DNA of 58,046 bases, from positions 1 through 58,046 of the forward strand of contig JAJECO010000093.1 of the NCBI GenBank assembly GCA_022822005.1, in the 5' to 3' direction. Numbering within the stretch: the first letter of the stretch is position 1; every line of letters starts with the position of its first letter. Shown one piece after another: positions 41,730 through 51,263 of this stretch. The stretch comes from Candidatus Poribacteria bacterium (GTDB taxonomy: Bacteria > Poribacteria > WGA-4E > PCPOR2b). Position numbers and translations under genes: made by a program. The notes under the pieces were generated by a model. The model made no database searches. It was not told the origin of the DNA and saw only the letters and a program-made list of their open reading frames with translations.

Positions 41730-43325
41730 TTATGTTTTTCGGAGGACATGGCCGCTGCGCTCGCCGGTCAGTTGTCTATCTTTCACAGCTATCTTGCCGT
41801 TAACGATGACGTGGTGCATGCCGATAGCGGTCTGGTTCGGTTCAAAGGTGGTGCCTTGCTCCGCGAAGGTCATTGGATCGAAGATTGCCACATCCGCCCA
41901 CGCTCCCACCCGAAGGACACCCCGATCTGTTAAACCGAGTCGGTTGGCGGGTAGTGATGTGATACGGCGGATTGCCTCTTGTGGGCTGAGCGTCTTTTTA
42001 TCGCGCACAAAGTGTCGGTAAAACCAGGACGCCCATGTGTATGCACCGTGGAACGATGTCGCAGCCAGCGGTCCGTCGGTCGCCAGCGCGGTTGCATCAG
42101 AGCCGACCATACAGCTGGGGTGCTCGAAGGCGAGGCGAATATCATCTTCCCGATAGGTGAATGCAAGGATCATCAGGCTGTGGAGGTCGTCAATCTCATT
42201 GAGCAGGAGGTTGTAGATAGCGTCGAACGGGTCAACGCCCATCACCTCACAGACTTCAGCGATGCTCTTTCGGGCGAATTCCGGGTGCGCTTTACAGTTG
42301 AAGAGGACAATATTGTTCCAATCGCCCCGCGCCAAGGCGGTGATAATACTTGGATAGGCTTTCAGCTCTCGACGGGTAGCGGTAGACTGTAACCTCGCAG
42401 CGATGGCGGCTTTGTCTCCTTCGAGTGCCGACGGCGGCAGGGCAGCGCTCAGATTGGTCGTTCCGAACAGCCGTGTGTGCATATCAAAACCGACATCTAA
42501 CCCGCTTTCCTGCGCCTCGTTCACCTGTCTAAGCGCATATTCAATTGCCCACCGCCCATCTTCAGCAAGTCGAGAGACCACGGAAATGTGGGAAATCTGC
42601 AAAGGCAGATCCGATGCGCTGCCGGTCCGGATTGCTTCCGCGATGGTTTCCTGCGCTTCGCCCTCCCGATTGCGGGTATGCGTCGCATAGAATCCACCGG
42701 CGTCAGCTGCTACCCGACAGAGTTCGATGATTTCCGTTTCTGTGCAGTCCCTTTCGGGCCCGTATTCGAGACCTGTAGAAAAACCGAACGCGCCCTCCTC
42801 CATGCTCTGCGCCAGCAGGGACTTCATGTGGTTAAGCTCATCCGGGGTTGAGGGACGATCTACCAATCCAGCGACAGCGAGGCGGAGGTTACCGTTCGGA
42901 ACGAGGGACGCGACATTCACCGTTGGCTTGCCAGCTTCAACGGCATCAAGGTATCCAGCCATGGTACGCCAACCGATCTCATGCCCCTCTTGATGACCGT
43001 AGATGTTCATCTTTGCCAGTTCCGGGTCGCCGATGGGCGCGCATCCGTGCCCGCAGTTTCCAACAACCTCAAGGGTTACGCCTTGGGTTATGGAACTCAT
43101 CGCCCGCGGATCGACGATCACCGTGAAATCGGAATGGCTATGGATATCGATGAAGCCGGGTGCGACGAAAAGACCGTGGGCATCTAAACACAGAAGATCT
43201 TCCTGTTTTTCGATCCTTCCAATCTCAAGGATTTTGCCATCTTTTATCGCTACGTCCGCACGGAGAGGTGGGGCGCCTGTGCCGTCGATAATGGTCCCAT
43301 CGTGAATCAGTAGGTCGGCTTGCAT
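41730..43325 (-). CDS. N-acyl-D-amino-acid deacylase (D-aminoacylase)
   Basis: A 531-residue amidohydrolase-superfamily zinc enzyme that removes the acyl group from N-acyl-D-amino acids. The metal-binding HxH is GFIDIHSHSDF (about 57-67), and Cys in VVGNCGHG (about 93-100) is a ligand typical of D-aminoacylases. A second His motif is FYATHTRNREGEA (about 215) and another is LQISHISVV (about 245). The Asp motif is VGSDATALATDGP (about 430-443). ATG 43325 has AGGGA upstream and lies 11 bases after the dehydrogenase stop, so it is in an operon with it. It may act on D-amino acids from peptidoglycan or natural products. Confidence 0.88.
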   Translation of the reverse strand: MQADLLIHDGTIIDGTGAPPLRADVAIKDGKILEIGRIEKQEDLLCLDAHGLFVAPGFIDIHSHSDFTVIVDPRAMSSITQGVTLEVVGNCGHGCAPIGDPELAKMNIYGHQEGHEIGWRTMAGYLDAVEAGKPTVNVASLVPNGNLRLAVAGLVDRPSTPDELNHMKSLLAQSMEEGAFGFSTGLEYGPERDCTETEIIELCRVAADAGGFYATHTRNREGEAQETIAEAIRTGSASDLPLQISHISVVSRLAEDGRWAIEYALRQVNEAQESGLDVGFDMHTRLFGTTNLSAALPPSALEGDKAAIAARLQSTATRRELKAYPSIITALARGDWNNIVLFNCKAHPEFARKSIAEVCEVMGVDPFDAIYNLLLNEIDDLHSLMILAFTYREDDIRLAFEHPSCMVGSDATALATDGPLAATSFHGAYTWASWFYRHFVRDKKTLSPQEAIRRITSLPANRLGLTDRGVLRVGAWADVAIFDPMTFAEQGTTFEPNQTAIGMHHVIVNGKIAVKDRQLTGERSGHVLRKT

Positions 43326-43336
43326 CCGTATGTTCC

Positions 43337-44095
43337 CTATCTCGCAGTCCAGCCCAGATCTATTGCCCAATCCGCACCGGTGATAGCGCCTGCCGCGTCC
43401 GAGCAGAGGTAGACGATAAGGGACGCGACCTCCTCTGGCGTTATCAGTCGCTTGACAGCGGCGGGTTCCAGCATGACCTTTTCAACGACCTCTTCTGTAG
43501 AGATCCCACGTGTCCGCGCTTGATCGGCAATTTGGCTCTCGACCAGCGGTGTACGGACATACGCCGGGCAGATAGCGTTGACAGTGATCCCGTTTTCGCC
43601 GCCTTCAAGTGCTGCTGTCCGTGTGAGCCCGATGAGACCGTGTTTGGCTGTGATGTAAGCACTCTTGAAAGGCGAGGCGACCCGTCCATGAATGGAGGAG
43701 ACGTTGACGATGCGTCCCCACCCGTGCGCTTTCATTGCGCCCCAGACGTATTTGGTCAGTAGGAACGGGGCGGTGAGCATTACGGCAAGCATTTTGTCCC
43801 ATGTATCTTCGGGAAAGACCTCGATCGGGTCGATATGCTGGAAACCTGCATTATTGATTAGAATGTGCACCTCGCCGTAGTGAGTGAGCGCCTCGTCCAC
43901 AAGCTGCTTGCAGTTCGCCCGTCGCGAAAGATCGACCTTTACGAAGTGTCCACGGATTGTGTCGGCAAACTCTTTCCCGTCAGCTTCGTTCAGGTCTGCG
44001 ATGACCACTTTATCTCCGCCGCCCGCAAGTGCTTCGGCAACAGCTTTGCCGATACCGCTCGCGCCCCCGGTGACAATGGCGACTCTTTCGCTCAT
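43337..44095 (-). CDS. 3-hydroxybutyrate dehydrogenase-like SDR
   Basis: A 252-residue short-chain dehydrogenase/reductase. The NAD motif is [16 protein letters not shown] (about 8-23). Asn in [20 protein letters not shown] (about 82-101) and the active site Ser-Tyr-Lys ([20 protein letters not shown] about 138-158) are present. The long shared run [20 protein letters not shown] (about 180-199) and the [12 protein letters not shown]-like segment match the D-3-hydroxybutyrate dehydrogenase subgroup (BdhA) closely. Its product would be acetoacetate. It is followed by the D-aminoacylase gene. Confidence 0.87.
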   Translation of the reverse strand: MSERVAIVTGGASGIGKAVAEALAGGGDKVVIADLNEADGKEFADTIRGHFVKVDLSRRANCKQLVDEALTHYGEVHILINNAGFQHIDPIEVFPEDTWDKMLAVMLTAPFLLTKYVWGAMKAHGWGRIVNVSSIHGRVASPFKSAYITAKHGLIGLTRTAALEGGENGITVNAICPAYVRTPLVESQIADQARTRGISTEEVVEKVMLEPAAVKRLITPEEVASLIVYLCSDAAGAITGADWAIDLGWTAR

Positions 44096-44135
44096 TTTTC
44101 CTCTCCTCGCTGTTATTCGCTGGCTTTGGTGCGAT

Positions 44136-44552
44136 TCAGAGAGGGGAATCTTTCAAAGCCGGTGTGTTGGGGACCTCAAGAGAAAGTGAAGTGCATTCAA
44201 TTTCCCAATCAACCCATGACATGGGTTTCTCCAAAACTCCCTCAAGGCCAAAGATAAAATGTGCTTCATTATTGTGTGGAAATGGTCCATCTTTCACTTT
44301 TCGGGCACTTTTGAACTGACCTTGAACGGGATCTCCAATGTATTCAAAAACAGTTCGCTCAGATCTAACCACTCCCTCAAAAATCATCGTACAGTCTTTC
44401 AAATATAGGAGTCGATCCGATGGATTTAGTGGGTGGTCTGGCATAATGCCCAAGTTATGAATTGCAACTATCAACCGGTTACCTTCTACAAGTGGAGACT
44501 GAAGGTGACATTCAAAAAAATCATAATAGTTATGATAGTCTATTATTTTCAT
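44136..44552 (-). CDS. unknown protein paired with methyltransferase-like gene
   Basis: A 138-residue soluble protein that I do not recognise. It begins [18 protein letters not shown] and is acidic overall, with [20 protein letters not shown] (about 93-112) and a final strand-like [13 protein letters not shown]-type segment. Its ATG overlaps the stop of the preceding gene as ATGA (44549-44552), so the two are translationally coupled. The small acidic downstream partner of a domain that resembles a toxin domain suggests an immunity role, but this is only inference. Base composition is more AT-rich than the neighbours. Confidence 0.55.
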   Translation of the reverse strand: MKIIDYHNYYDFFECHLQSPLVEGNRLIVAIHNLGIMPDHPLNPSDRLLYLKDCTMIFEGVVRSERTVFEYIGDPVQGQFKSARKVKDGPFPHNNEAHFIFGLEGVLEKPMSWVDWEIECTSLSLEVPNTPALKDSPL

Positions 44553-44977
44553 CGTATCTTTTTAAATATTGTTGTTCTGACTGCCAAACTTGGAATAGGA
44601 ATACCATTAGTCAAGCGAAAAACGAGAGGCGAAAACCTTTCAGGCAGCTTCCCAAATCGTTGGATAACAGACAAACCCATTCGGTCCAGATCTTGTTGAG
44701 AAGGGAATCTTCCATCTCTTGTCCCGAACCGAAAACCGTTGCGTTCAGTAGCATTTATAAAAACTTTTCCGCCTGTTTTCAGCACACGAGCAGCTTCCTC
44801 AAGAAATACGGCGCGTGGTCCACTTGCAATGATTGCATCCACTGACTTCTCATGGAAGGGCAAACTTATGCTAATATCGGTCCTAATACCTTGTGCGGCT
44901 ATCTTATCTACGTTTATTGCCCCAGGAATTTGTGAGGTAAGACCACCAAAAAGGTCCAATATTACTGTATTTTTCAA
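44549..44977 (-). CDS. methyltransferase-like small protein, possible toxin domain
   Basis: A 142-residue protein resembling a class I methyltransferase domain but without a clear GxGxG motif: LDLFGGLTSQIPGAINVDK (about 7-25), VDAIIASGPRAVFLEEAARV (about 46-65) and LKTGGKVFINATERNGFRF (about 66-84). From memory similar domains occur at the C-termini of large polymorphic toxins, which would make this a detached toxin domain. It starts 28 bases after the hydantoinase B stop and overlaps the next gene by 4 bases (ATGA). An orphan methyltransferase remains possible. Cofactor-binding residues are incomplete. Confidence 0.5.
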   Translation of the reverse strand: MKNTVILDLFGGLTSQIPGAINVDKIAAQGIRTDISISLPFHEKSVDAIIASGPRAVFLEEAARVLKTGGKVFINATERNGFRFGTRDGRFPSQQDLDRMGLSVIQRFGKLPERFSPLVFRLTNGIPIPSLAVRTTIFKKIR

Positions 44978-45005
44978 GGAAAAGCTACTCTTTGATTATC
45001 GACCT

Positions 45006-46742
45006 TTATTTTGGTCTGCCAGCGTACGTCTGCTGACGAAGTGCTGTGGTGGCGGCTTCGTCCACTGTTAGCGTTGTTTCGTTGAGGACCACGGCATACG
45101 CTTCGTGCGCTGCTTCGAGCGAAACTTTTCCGTTCTTGACATCGCGTGCCACATCGGTTGGAGGGCGCTGCAGTGGGTCGCCCCAACCTCCACCGCCTGC
45201 CTGACGATGATAGATCCGCTCTTCAGCCTTCATCGACGTGGATATCATGGTCTGCAATACCTCTTCGTCTCCGTCGGTGTGATGGAGGACATTAATGGAG
45301 CCTCTGCCCGACTCTCCGCCGTAGAGACCGTAGGGGAGATGATCTCTTCGATCAGAACGGATGGCAAGATGTGCTTCACCGGAGAGTAATCGCCACTCCC
45401 GCTCAAGCCCGAGACCGCCGCGGAATTTGCCAGCACCGCCGCTATCCGTTACATATCCGTAGCGTTCGATATGCACCGGGTATTCGGATTCCGCCTGTTC
45501 AATCGGGATATTGCTGGCGACGTTGGCGGGGTTACACAGACCATCAATCCCATCGCGGTCAGGACGTGCGCCCCATGTGCCTGACATCAGTTCGTAATAG
45601 ACATACGGCGTTCGGTCTTCCCGCTGCCCACCGATAATCACCAAGGAATTGCCCCCTTCACCGGCGGCTAAGACTTGGTCTGGCAGTAAGCCCGCCAATG
45701 CACCGAATACGGTATCTGCCAATCGAAACCCGGTGATCCCACGCATTGAAGATGCAGCTGGCATGACACCGTGAACGACCGTTCCTGCTGGGGCTATGAT
45801 TTCCAACGGCTTGAACATGCCCGCTGTATTCGGGATGTCTTCACGGATCACCGAACGGACGCACAGTGCAACCACCGATGCAGTGAAGGAGAGGGTATTA
45901 TTGATGGCACCGCGGACCTGTGGGTTCGTGCCTGTGAAATCAGCGGTGAGGCTATCCCCTTCTACGGTCATCGTCACTGTTAGGCGCACAGGCGGACCAC
46001 CGACACCGTCGCTGTCCATGTAGTCTGTGAAGGTATGGCTCCCATCGGGCCAAGACGCGATTTCCGCGCGGACAAGCTGCTCGGTATAGTCGATGAGTGA
46101 GTTAGCACAGGTGGTGAAGGTATCCACTCCGTAACGCTGGATAAGTGTGTGGATTGCACGTTCCCCGATATGACAGGCTGCGAGCTGCGCTCGCAGGTCG
46201 CCGATCGCCATCTGGGGCACTCGGACGTTCGCACGCAGCAGCGTGAAGATTGACTCATCGGGTTCGCCGGCGCGATATAGCTTGAGCCACGGGATGCGGA
46301 AGCCGTCTTGGAAGATTTCGGTGTTATCACACGCGGAGCTGCCGGGCAAGCGACCGCCCAAATCAAGGTGGTGGGCGGTACTGACGGCGAATCCAACGCG
46401 CTCCTCCTCCCAGAAGATCGGTTTCACGATGAAAATATCGGGGATATGCATTCCGCCATCAAAGGGATCGTTGAGGATGAAAACGTCACCGGGGTGTATA
46501 TCCCCGTCGAATTTCTTAAATAACGTTTCCATGGCGAAGGGAACGGAGCCGAGGTGGAGGGGTATGGTGATGCCTTGCGCGATCATTTCGCCTTCGGCGT
46601 TACAGAGGGAGGTTGAGTAATCGAGGCAGTCTCGGACGATGGTTGAATAGGCGGTGCGGTAGAGTGCCATTGCCATTTCGTCAGCAGCTGACGCTAAGGC
46701 GTTCTGCATGATCTCGCGCGTGATTGGATCAATTTTAGGCAT
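45006..46742 (-). CDS. hyuB: hydantoinase B / oxoprolinase beta subunit
   Basis: A 578-residue HyuB subunit, which with HyuA hydrolyses hydantoins or 5-oxoproline using ATP. Conserved runs are MALYRTAYSTIVRDCLDYS (about 25-43), PGDVFILNDPFDGGMHIPD (about 84-102), VSTAHHLDLGGRLPGS (about 119-134) and GAINNTLSFTASV (about 283). The C-terminal YGLYGGESGRGSINVL and GGGGWGDPLQRPP motifs are also typical. GGAG lies seven bases before ATG 46742. No hyuA is adjacent, unusual because A and B normally sit together. Acetone or acetophenone carboxylase subunits belong to the same family, so the exact reaction is open. Confidence 0.88.
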   Translation of the reverse strand: MPKIDPITREIMQNALASAADEMAMALYRTAYSTIVRDCLDYSTSLCNAEGEMIAQGITIPLHLGSVPFAMETLFKKFDGDIHPGDVFILNDPFDGGMHIPDIFIVKPIFWEEERVGFAVSTAHHLDLGGRLPGSSACDNTEIFQDGFRIPWLKLYRAGEPDESIFTLLRANVRVPQMAIGDLRAQLAACHIGERAIHTLIQRYGVDTFTTCANSLIDYTEQLVRAEIASWPDGSHTFTDYMDSDGVGGPPVRLTVTMTVEGDSLTADFTGTNPQVRGAINNTLSFTASVVALCVRSVIREDIPNTAGMFKPLEIIAPAGTVVHGVMPAASSMRGITGFRLADTVFGALAGLLPDQVLAAGEGGNSLVIIGGQREDRTPYVYYELMSGTWGARPDRDGIDGLCNPANVASNIPIEQAESEYPVHIERYGYVTDSGGAGKFRGGLGLEREWRLLSGEAHLAIRSDRRDHLPYGLYGGESGRGSINVLHHTDGDEEVLQTMISTSMKAEERIYHRQAGGGGWGDPLQRPPTDVARDVKNGKVSLEAAHEAYAVVLNETTLTVDEAATTALRQQTYAGRPK

Positions 46743-47012
46743 CCGCAGTCTCCATCAAGGAAAGGTACGGTTATTGGAAATGCGTGATCATTAGCTTAAG
46801 TCAAACGCACGGACGCGAGCGTGCCCAGCGTTTAGGGGGTGTACAGATGAGGTCGGGATTGCCTAAGCTGTAGGGACCACAGGTTAGGAAACCCCGATAC
46901 GTTGAGGGCAGGCTGCGCGGCTACGATTAGATTGCCGTTGTCGTGTGTCGAAGTCTCACACACTATTTTATCCGTTCGGGGGTCTGTTCATCATTATTTC
47001 TTATTACGGCTT

Positions 47013-47117
47013 TTAGCGTGCTTGCTTCAGTGCTAATTTTTTTCTCTTGAGACGGCGTTTTTGGCGTTGTCGAATCTGTGTTCGTCGACGGGATTGTCCA
47101 ACTTTCGATCGTGCCAC
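47013..47117 (-). CDS. 34-residue highly basic protein with anti-SD-perfect binding site
   Basis: A 34-codon frame starts GTG at 47117 and ends TAA at 47013. The binding site AAGGAGGTGATT (complement of 47120-47131) is a near-complete match to the anti-Shine-Dalgarno end of 16S rRNA, with normal spacing. The product has 16 Lys/Arg and no acidic residue, starting MARSKVGQSRRRTQIRQRQK and ending LALKQAR. The size and composition recall tiny ribosome-linked proteins such as the AURKAIP1/COX24-domain family, but I cannot place it. Its C-terminal half resembles the basic N-terminus of the next upstream gene (KSKRKQLAFQKQRA). It is preceded by a TIR element (47164-47353). Confidence 0.68.
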   Translation of the reverse strand: MARSKVGQSRRRTQIRQRQKRRLKRKKLALKQAR

Positions 47118-47163
47118 GGAATCACCTCCTTATAGTGGATTGTTTTATGGTAGATTTTGGACT

Positions 47164-47353
47164 TATAGTGGATCTTAGAATTAATGAAACACCCCAAACC
47201 GGTGCGGTTGGAAACCGCACTTACCGGTCCCGATACATCCCCGATACATCCCCGATGAATCGGGACAGGCGGGACTCCGACAAGCCGAGAGCAGGCAAGC
47301 GGGATCGAAACCGAAGGGGCGAAAGTGTCTATTTATTTTTAGAATTCACCATA
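47164..47353. repeat. TIR element with GCGGTT hairpin and inserted units
   Basis: The ends are TATAGTGGATCTTAGAATT and TTTTTAGAATTCACCATA. The interior has GGTGCGGTT/AACCGCACT with a TACC tail, as in 24608-24708, but also about 80 extra bases of CCCGATACATCC/GATGAATCGGG and a GGGACTCCGACAAGCCGAGA unit. It lies between the 34-residue gene and the 348-residue gene. Confidence 0.65.
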
Positions 47354-47383
47354 ATAGGCAAATGTAGGGACTAATGTCTCATT

Positions 47384-48430
47384 TTATGTATCGTCAACTG
47401 TTCGTGCCAGATAGAATATCGCCTCATCACACAGCGCCTCGACCTCTACCATTGCAGCATCCAGTAGTTTTTTCGAGGCACATTGCAGGAGCAGCCGCTC
47501 CGCGGTAAGCGTGATATAACGTTGCCCGTCTGTATGTGCGAACTCTACCTGCGCGTCGGAATCCTGAACGATCCGGTATCCATTTCCGAACTCGATTGTT
47601 TCCCGAATATCGAGACCGTCAATGTTTTTGTATAGTGCTTTAGCCGTGAGTGTTTCCAGCGCAACCTCGGGAGCGGACGGAGCAACTTCGGGCTCGGTCG
47701 TGCGATGTTCTTTTGGTTTAGCGGCCGATACCGGCTCGCTTATAGGATCAGCAGTTTCTTCTTCGTCAGGATCCCCTGGTGTTTCTGGTTGATCCTCGGT
47801 CTCTGTCGCTTCACTTTCCTCAAACACCTCGGAGAGTACGTTGGCGACAGCGTCAGACTCTGGTTCTGGGTCTTCCAATATCCCCTTAAGGGTGCGCACA
47901 CAGATATTGAAGATTAGCGGATGAAACGCGAGTGTATCTGGATCGGCATATTCAAAGAGCGATCTCGCAACGAACGCGATTTCTGCCTCTTCTCTGGATC
48001 CCCTTCGTTTGAGGCGTGTTTCACATGCTTTGAGCGCATACGAAACAGAATTGATAAATTCTACCGTAATCAACTGGCGCAACACCTCAAAACGAAAGAC
48101 TTCGCTGATGCTATCGGGACCTTCGTCCCCCTCAAGCGTTCCCTCCTCAGTCTCTTGAACCTCGTCAGTGAACACGCCTGACTCATAGGCTTCCATCGTT
48201 TTCTGCCGCAACAGATCAGGATCAAAGGTGAGATTTTCAAATTCTGGCTCATCAAGTAACAGCTTGCTCTTCACAATTTTGTCCTGTAACAACTCTTCAT
48301 CGGACTTGGCTGTTTCTAACGCCCGCTGCTTCTGAAAAGCCAACTGCTTGCGCTTGGACTTCTGATTCTGCTGACGTTTTGCGCGTTTACGCGCAATGTT
48401 GAGGCGCCGATTTTTCTTTTTTTTCGCCAT
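47384..48430 (-). CDS. 348-residue protein with basic N-terminus, unknown
   Basis: I do not recognise this protein. The first 35 residues are extremely basic (MAKKKKNRRLNIARKRAKRQ and on), then Glu-rich helices. Residues about 110-190 (ISEVFRFEVLRQLITVEFIN, LFEYADPDTLAFHPLIFNIC) form a helical domain. An acidic Pro/Glu/Thr linker covers about 195-260, and a C-terminal domain (about 265-345) follows with DGQRYITLTAERLLLQCASK. The basic leader suggests RNA or ribosome contact. A strong promoter-like site lies 64-92 bases upstream of ATG 48430. The 34-residue gene downstream on the same strand may share the transcript. Confidence 0.65.
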   Translation of the reverse strand: MAKKKKNRRLNIARKRAKRQQNQKSKRKQLAFQKQRALETAKSDEELLQDKIVKSKLLLDEPEFENLTFDPDLLRQKTMEAYESGVFTDEVQETEEGTLEGDEGPDSISEVFRFEVLRQLITVEFINSVSYALKACETRLKRRGSREEAEIAFVARSLFEYADPDTLAFHPLIFNICVRTLKGILEDPEPESDAVANVLSEVFEESEATETEDQPETPGDPDEEETADPISEPVSAAKPKEHRTTEPEVAPSAPEVALETLTAKALYKNIDGLDIRETIEFGNGYRIVQDSDAQVEFAHTDGQRYITLTAERLLLQCASKKLLDAAMVEVEALCDEAIFYLARTVDDT

Positions 48431-48493
48431 CTTTGACTCGATTTACAATTGTTGTTGGGTGAAATCGTTCTGAGAGGCATTCGTGTTTAGAAA

Positions 48494-48522
48494 AGTATAC
48501 AGAATCATTTTGGAATTGTCAA
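48494..48522 (-). promoter_or_regulatory. near-consensus sigma-70 promoter
   Basis: On the minus strand, TTGACA (complement of 48517-48522) and TATACT (complement of 48494-48499) are exactly 17 bases apart. The start would be near 48487, 57 bases before the ATG of the 348-residue gene. Confidence 0.75.
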
Positions 48523-48530
48523 CACCGATC

Positions 48531-48767
48531 CGGGAATATAGGAAGAATAGCAGAAACGTGTGGTATCTCTTTCTAGTATTTGCCTAGACGTTCATACGGA
48601 AAGCGTGAGATGTGAAAACCATGTCTACTGATGAAGCATGGAAACGGAACCCACGAATCGCTGTGCACATACCGCCCCGCCGGGGCTTTAAGAGATAGGG
48701 TATCTTGGTGCTATATACATGTCGCCCCGCTGGAGCTATACTATGGAGGTGGTGCGGGTTGACGTCC
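48531..48767. other. gene-free stretch with paired hairpin module
   Basis: It holds a paired hairpin module at 48665-48740 whose second stem is damaged on one side (CCCC pairing with GGAG). A CGTGAGATGTGAAAACC stretch is shared with several other gaps. No gene is seen. Confidence 0.55.
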
Positions 48768-51263
48768 CTAATGTGGGATCCCTAACTGATGCATCCGTCG
48801 ATGGATTGCTTCCTGTGCCTCGATAAATGGGCGTTCAAGGAACGCTTGATGGTCATTCTCGCCGTGATGATGCGTTACGGTTCCCGGTCGGTGATGTCGG
48901 GCAGTTTTTCGGATATATGACAGTCCACCCTCAATGAGTGTCAGCATATAGTTTGCGGTTTCTGAATCGAACATCCACCATTCACCGCCAACGGCGATGT
49001 AGACAGGGGAGGTATGGGCAATAATGCCACGACCCCAGCCGTCATAATGCGGCACAGCTTGGGTATAACCGGGTCCGCCGCAGCGGGCTGCAATCCATGA
49101 ATGTCCATCGACCTGCAGCTTTGCTTTCAGATGGAGCGTGCGCGCCCCGTTACTTTCCGCGGTCGAAGCGACAACCTGCCCCGCTTGGACGATTTCCAGC
49201 GTATGGATCGGAAATATAGACTCGGCAGACGCTTCGACCTCTACTGTGCCGCCGTTTCCCGGCAGGTTGATGGTGCTCCCTATCGGTTGTCCGTTGACCG
49301 TCAACCGAATGATGGGTCCGCCGCTGAGGAACGTGTTTCCCGCGCGGAGATATTTGCACCAATTATCGTAGTTGAATTCCTGATCATCGGGGATGTGGAC
49401 ATAGGTGCGATATACGCCGACGGGGACATCGCTGCTCATTTTGTCCGTTCCGCCGACCAGTGGCAGTTTGTAGCCACAGTTAAGATAGCGGTAATACTCG
49501 ATGTGGCCGTACATCGCTTCGGTCAGGTACTCGACAGCGTCCACACGATCTGTAGCGATTAGTGCAGCGGGTTCACCGTTGGGATTTGGGATGTGGGGCA
49601 GGACGACGGTGCCGCCCTGTGCGCGACAGGCATCCGCCCAATGTGAGAGCGTTATTTCCATGTTACCGCCGAGTTCTGCTTCGCCCGGACCATCGGAACA
49701 CCACGGACTCACCTGTTCTTTCAAGCCGAGCAGCGTGAGATGTCCGAGCAGATGCTGACGATTCTCTTGCGTGGCGTAGACGATGCTCCGACCGTCGTCG
49801 GAAACGGTTGGACGACCGATAAATTCCTCTGTATTGGTGAAGAGGTGTCCCCATTGGGAGAGGAGTAGATTGACGACGTTGAGGTCTTCTCCTCGTGCCT
49901 CTGTGTGGGCGCCTTGCGTTGAGAGGAAATGGACGTGGGTATCGCCGCTGAAGTATCTTTCGGCGTTCATGTTACACCAACGCTTGAGCCGCAGCGTGAG
50001 TTCGCGTTGTCCCGGTTTGATTTCTACTTTTGTTCGCAACGGCTCGTACTCGTAGCCTCGCGCAACATCAACGATGACCTCGCCGCGTGGGAGCCAGCCT
50101 TGGCATGTCCCGTCGGTGTAGGCGTAGGAGATCTGCCCCAACCTGACATCTCCACCGACATCGACATGCCAGGTGCCGTTGTTTGAGTTGACGTGTGCGT
50201 GATGCCCGTGCGGTGCATAAGGCACACCTTTCGGCGAACGGAAGTGGAGGCGGCACGGGATCGGCTGATTGGTCTCATCATCGACTACCGTTGTGTGAAC
50301 CCAGTTCCTGCCTGTGTCAACGAGTTCGACCTGTACCCGCTCGTTTGGTGTAATTGTTCCTTTCTCCTCCAGCTCTCCCCATTTTACTGAGCCTAATGTT
50401 TCATCGTGGTTCTTGACCGTCACGGTTGCCGACGGGGTCGCCGTTACTTCTACATAGGCGGGGCTGCTGTTGTTATTCTGTAGCTCGCCCCAACCCTTCC
50501 GTTCGTCATCGATAAATTCGTCCGCGGATTTCTCGGGTAGTGGATAGGGATAGGATGCCAGTCCACGATCCACTTCAACTTCCATGCGGAACGGCTTTTC
50601 GGCGTCCTCCTCCTGTGGCAAGGTAATCATGACATCACGCATTGCTTTTCTTGGGACTGGATCTTCATCGAGGTTTCCCAATGTGACAGCCGCGATGATA
50701 AACGTCGGTCCTTCCGGCATGACTTGGAGGGATTCGACGGGCTCGGATGGGTTCGGATTCTCCCATACCCACAGGTAGTAGTTTGAGGGCCATGCTTGGG
50801 TGGCTTCGGTCTGTCGGTTACCCGCTGCGCTCCAACTTCCTTCGTAGCGTGGGTGGAGTCCGTCCTGCTGGTCTGGCCATGCGAGGAAGGGCAGTTGTCC
50901 CCAACCCGGTGGGACGACAGCGATCTCGAAACGTTCTCGTATCGGCACAGTGACCGCTTCACCGTTTGCATAGCGGAAGATGTAGTTCGCAATCAGACGT
51001 CCGACGGGATCGCCTTCAAAGATCTGCGATTCGAGCAGCCGATGTGCGACAATGACCCGTTTCGGCGTTGCGTTGAGTGGTATGGTAATCGGTTCTGCGT
51101 TCACTTCGTTTCCGAAACCGATAAAACAGTCGCCGTCCGCACTGATCTGGAAGGGGAGTCCGTGGAAGGTTTGTTCACCTATTGTGGGATTGGCGTTTTC
51201 ACCGATAATTTCTGCGCCAACGTTACAGAGTGATGAGAGATTGAGCGATTGGTAGTCTGGCAT
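48768..51263 (-). CDS. CehA/McbA family metallohydrolase
   Basis: An 831-residue protein. The C-terminal half carries a PHP-type metallohydrolase domain as in CehA/McbA (carbaryl hydrolases and relatives): RYFSGDTHVHFLSTQGAHTE (about residues 455-475, metal-binding HxH), GGTVVLPHIPNPNGEP (about 570) and LVGGTDKMSSDVPVG near 625 (Asp ligand). The N-terminal part (1-440) is beta-rich, with two or three carboxypeptidase-like or Ig-like modules. No signal peptide is apparent. The C-terminal 50 residues have HHRPGTVTHHHGEN, histidine-rich. Family members hydrolyse esters, carbamates or phosphoesters. A single gene, not in an operon. Confidence 0.85.
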   Translation of the reverse strand: MPDYQSLNLSSLCNVGAEIIGENANPTIGEQTFHGLPFQISADGDCFIGFGNEVNAEPITIPLNATPKRVIVAHRLLESQIFEGDPVGRLIANYIFRYANGEAVTVPIRERFEIAVVPPGWGQLPFLAWPDQQDGLHPRYEGSWSAAGNRQTEATQAWPSNYYLWVWENPNPSEPVESLQVMPEGPTFIIAAVTLGNLDEDPVPRKAMRDVMITLPQEEDAEKPFRMEVEVDRGLASYPYPLPEKSADEFIDDERKGWGELQNNNSSPAYVEVTATPSATVTVKNHDETLGSVKWGELEEKGTITPNERVQVELVDTGRNWVHTTVVDDETNQPIPCRLHFRSPKGVPYAPHGHHAHVNSNNGTWHVDVGGDVRLGQISYAYTDGTCQGWLPRGEVIVDVARGYEYEPLRTKVEIKPGQRELTLRLKRWCNMNAERYFSGDTHVHFLSTQGAHTEARGEDLNVVNLLLSQWGHLFTNTEEFIGRPTVSDDGRSIVYATQENRQHLLGHLTLLGLKEQVSPWCSDGPGEAELGGNMEITLSHWADACRAQGGTVVLPHIPNPNGEPAALIATDRVDAVEYLTEAMYGHIEYYRYLNCGYKLPLVGGTDKMSSDVPVGVYRTYVHIPDDQEFNYDNWCKYLRAGNTFLSGGPIIRLTVNGQPIGSTINLPGNGGTVEVEASAESIFPIHTLEIVQAGQVVASTAESNGARTLHLKAKLQVDGHSWIAARCGGPGYTQAVPHYDGWGRGIIAHTSPVYIAVGGEWWMFDSETANYMLTLIEGGLSYIRKTARHHRPGTVTHHHGENDHQAFLERPFIEAQEAIHRRMHQLGIPH

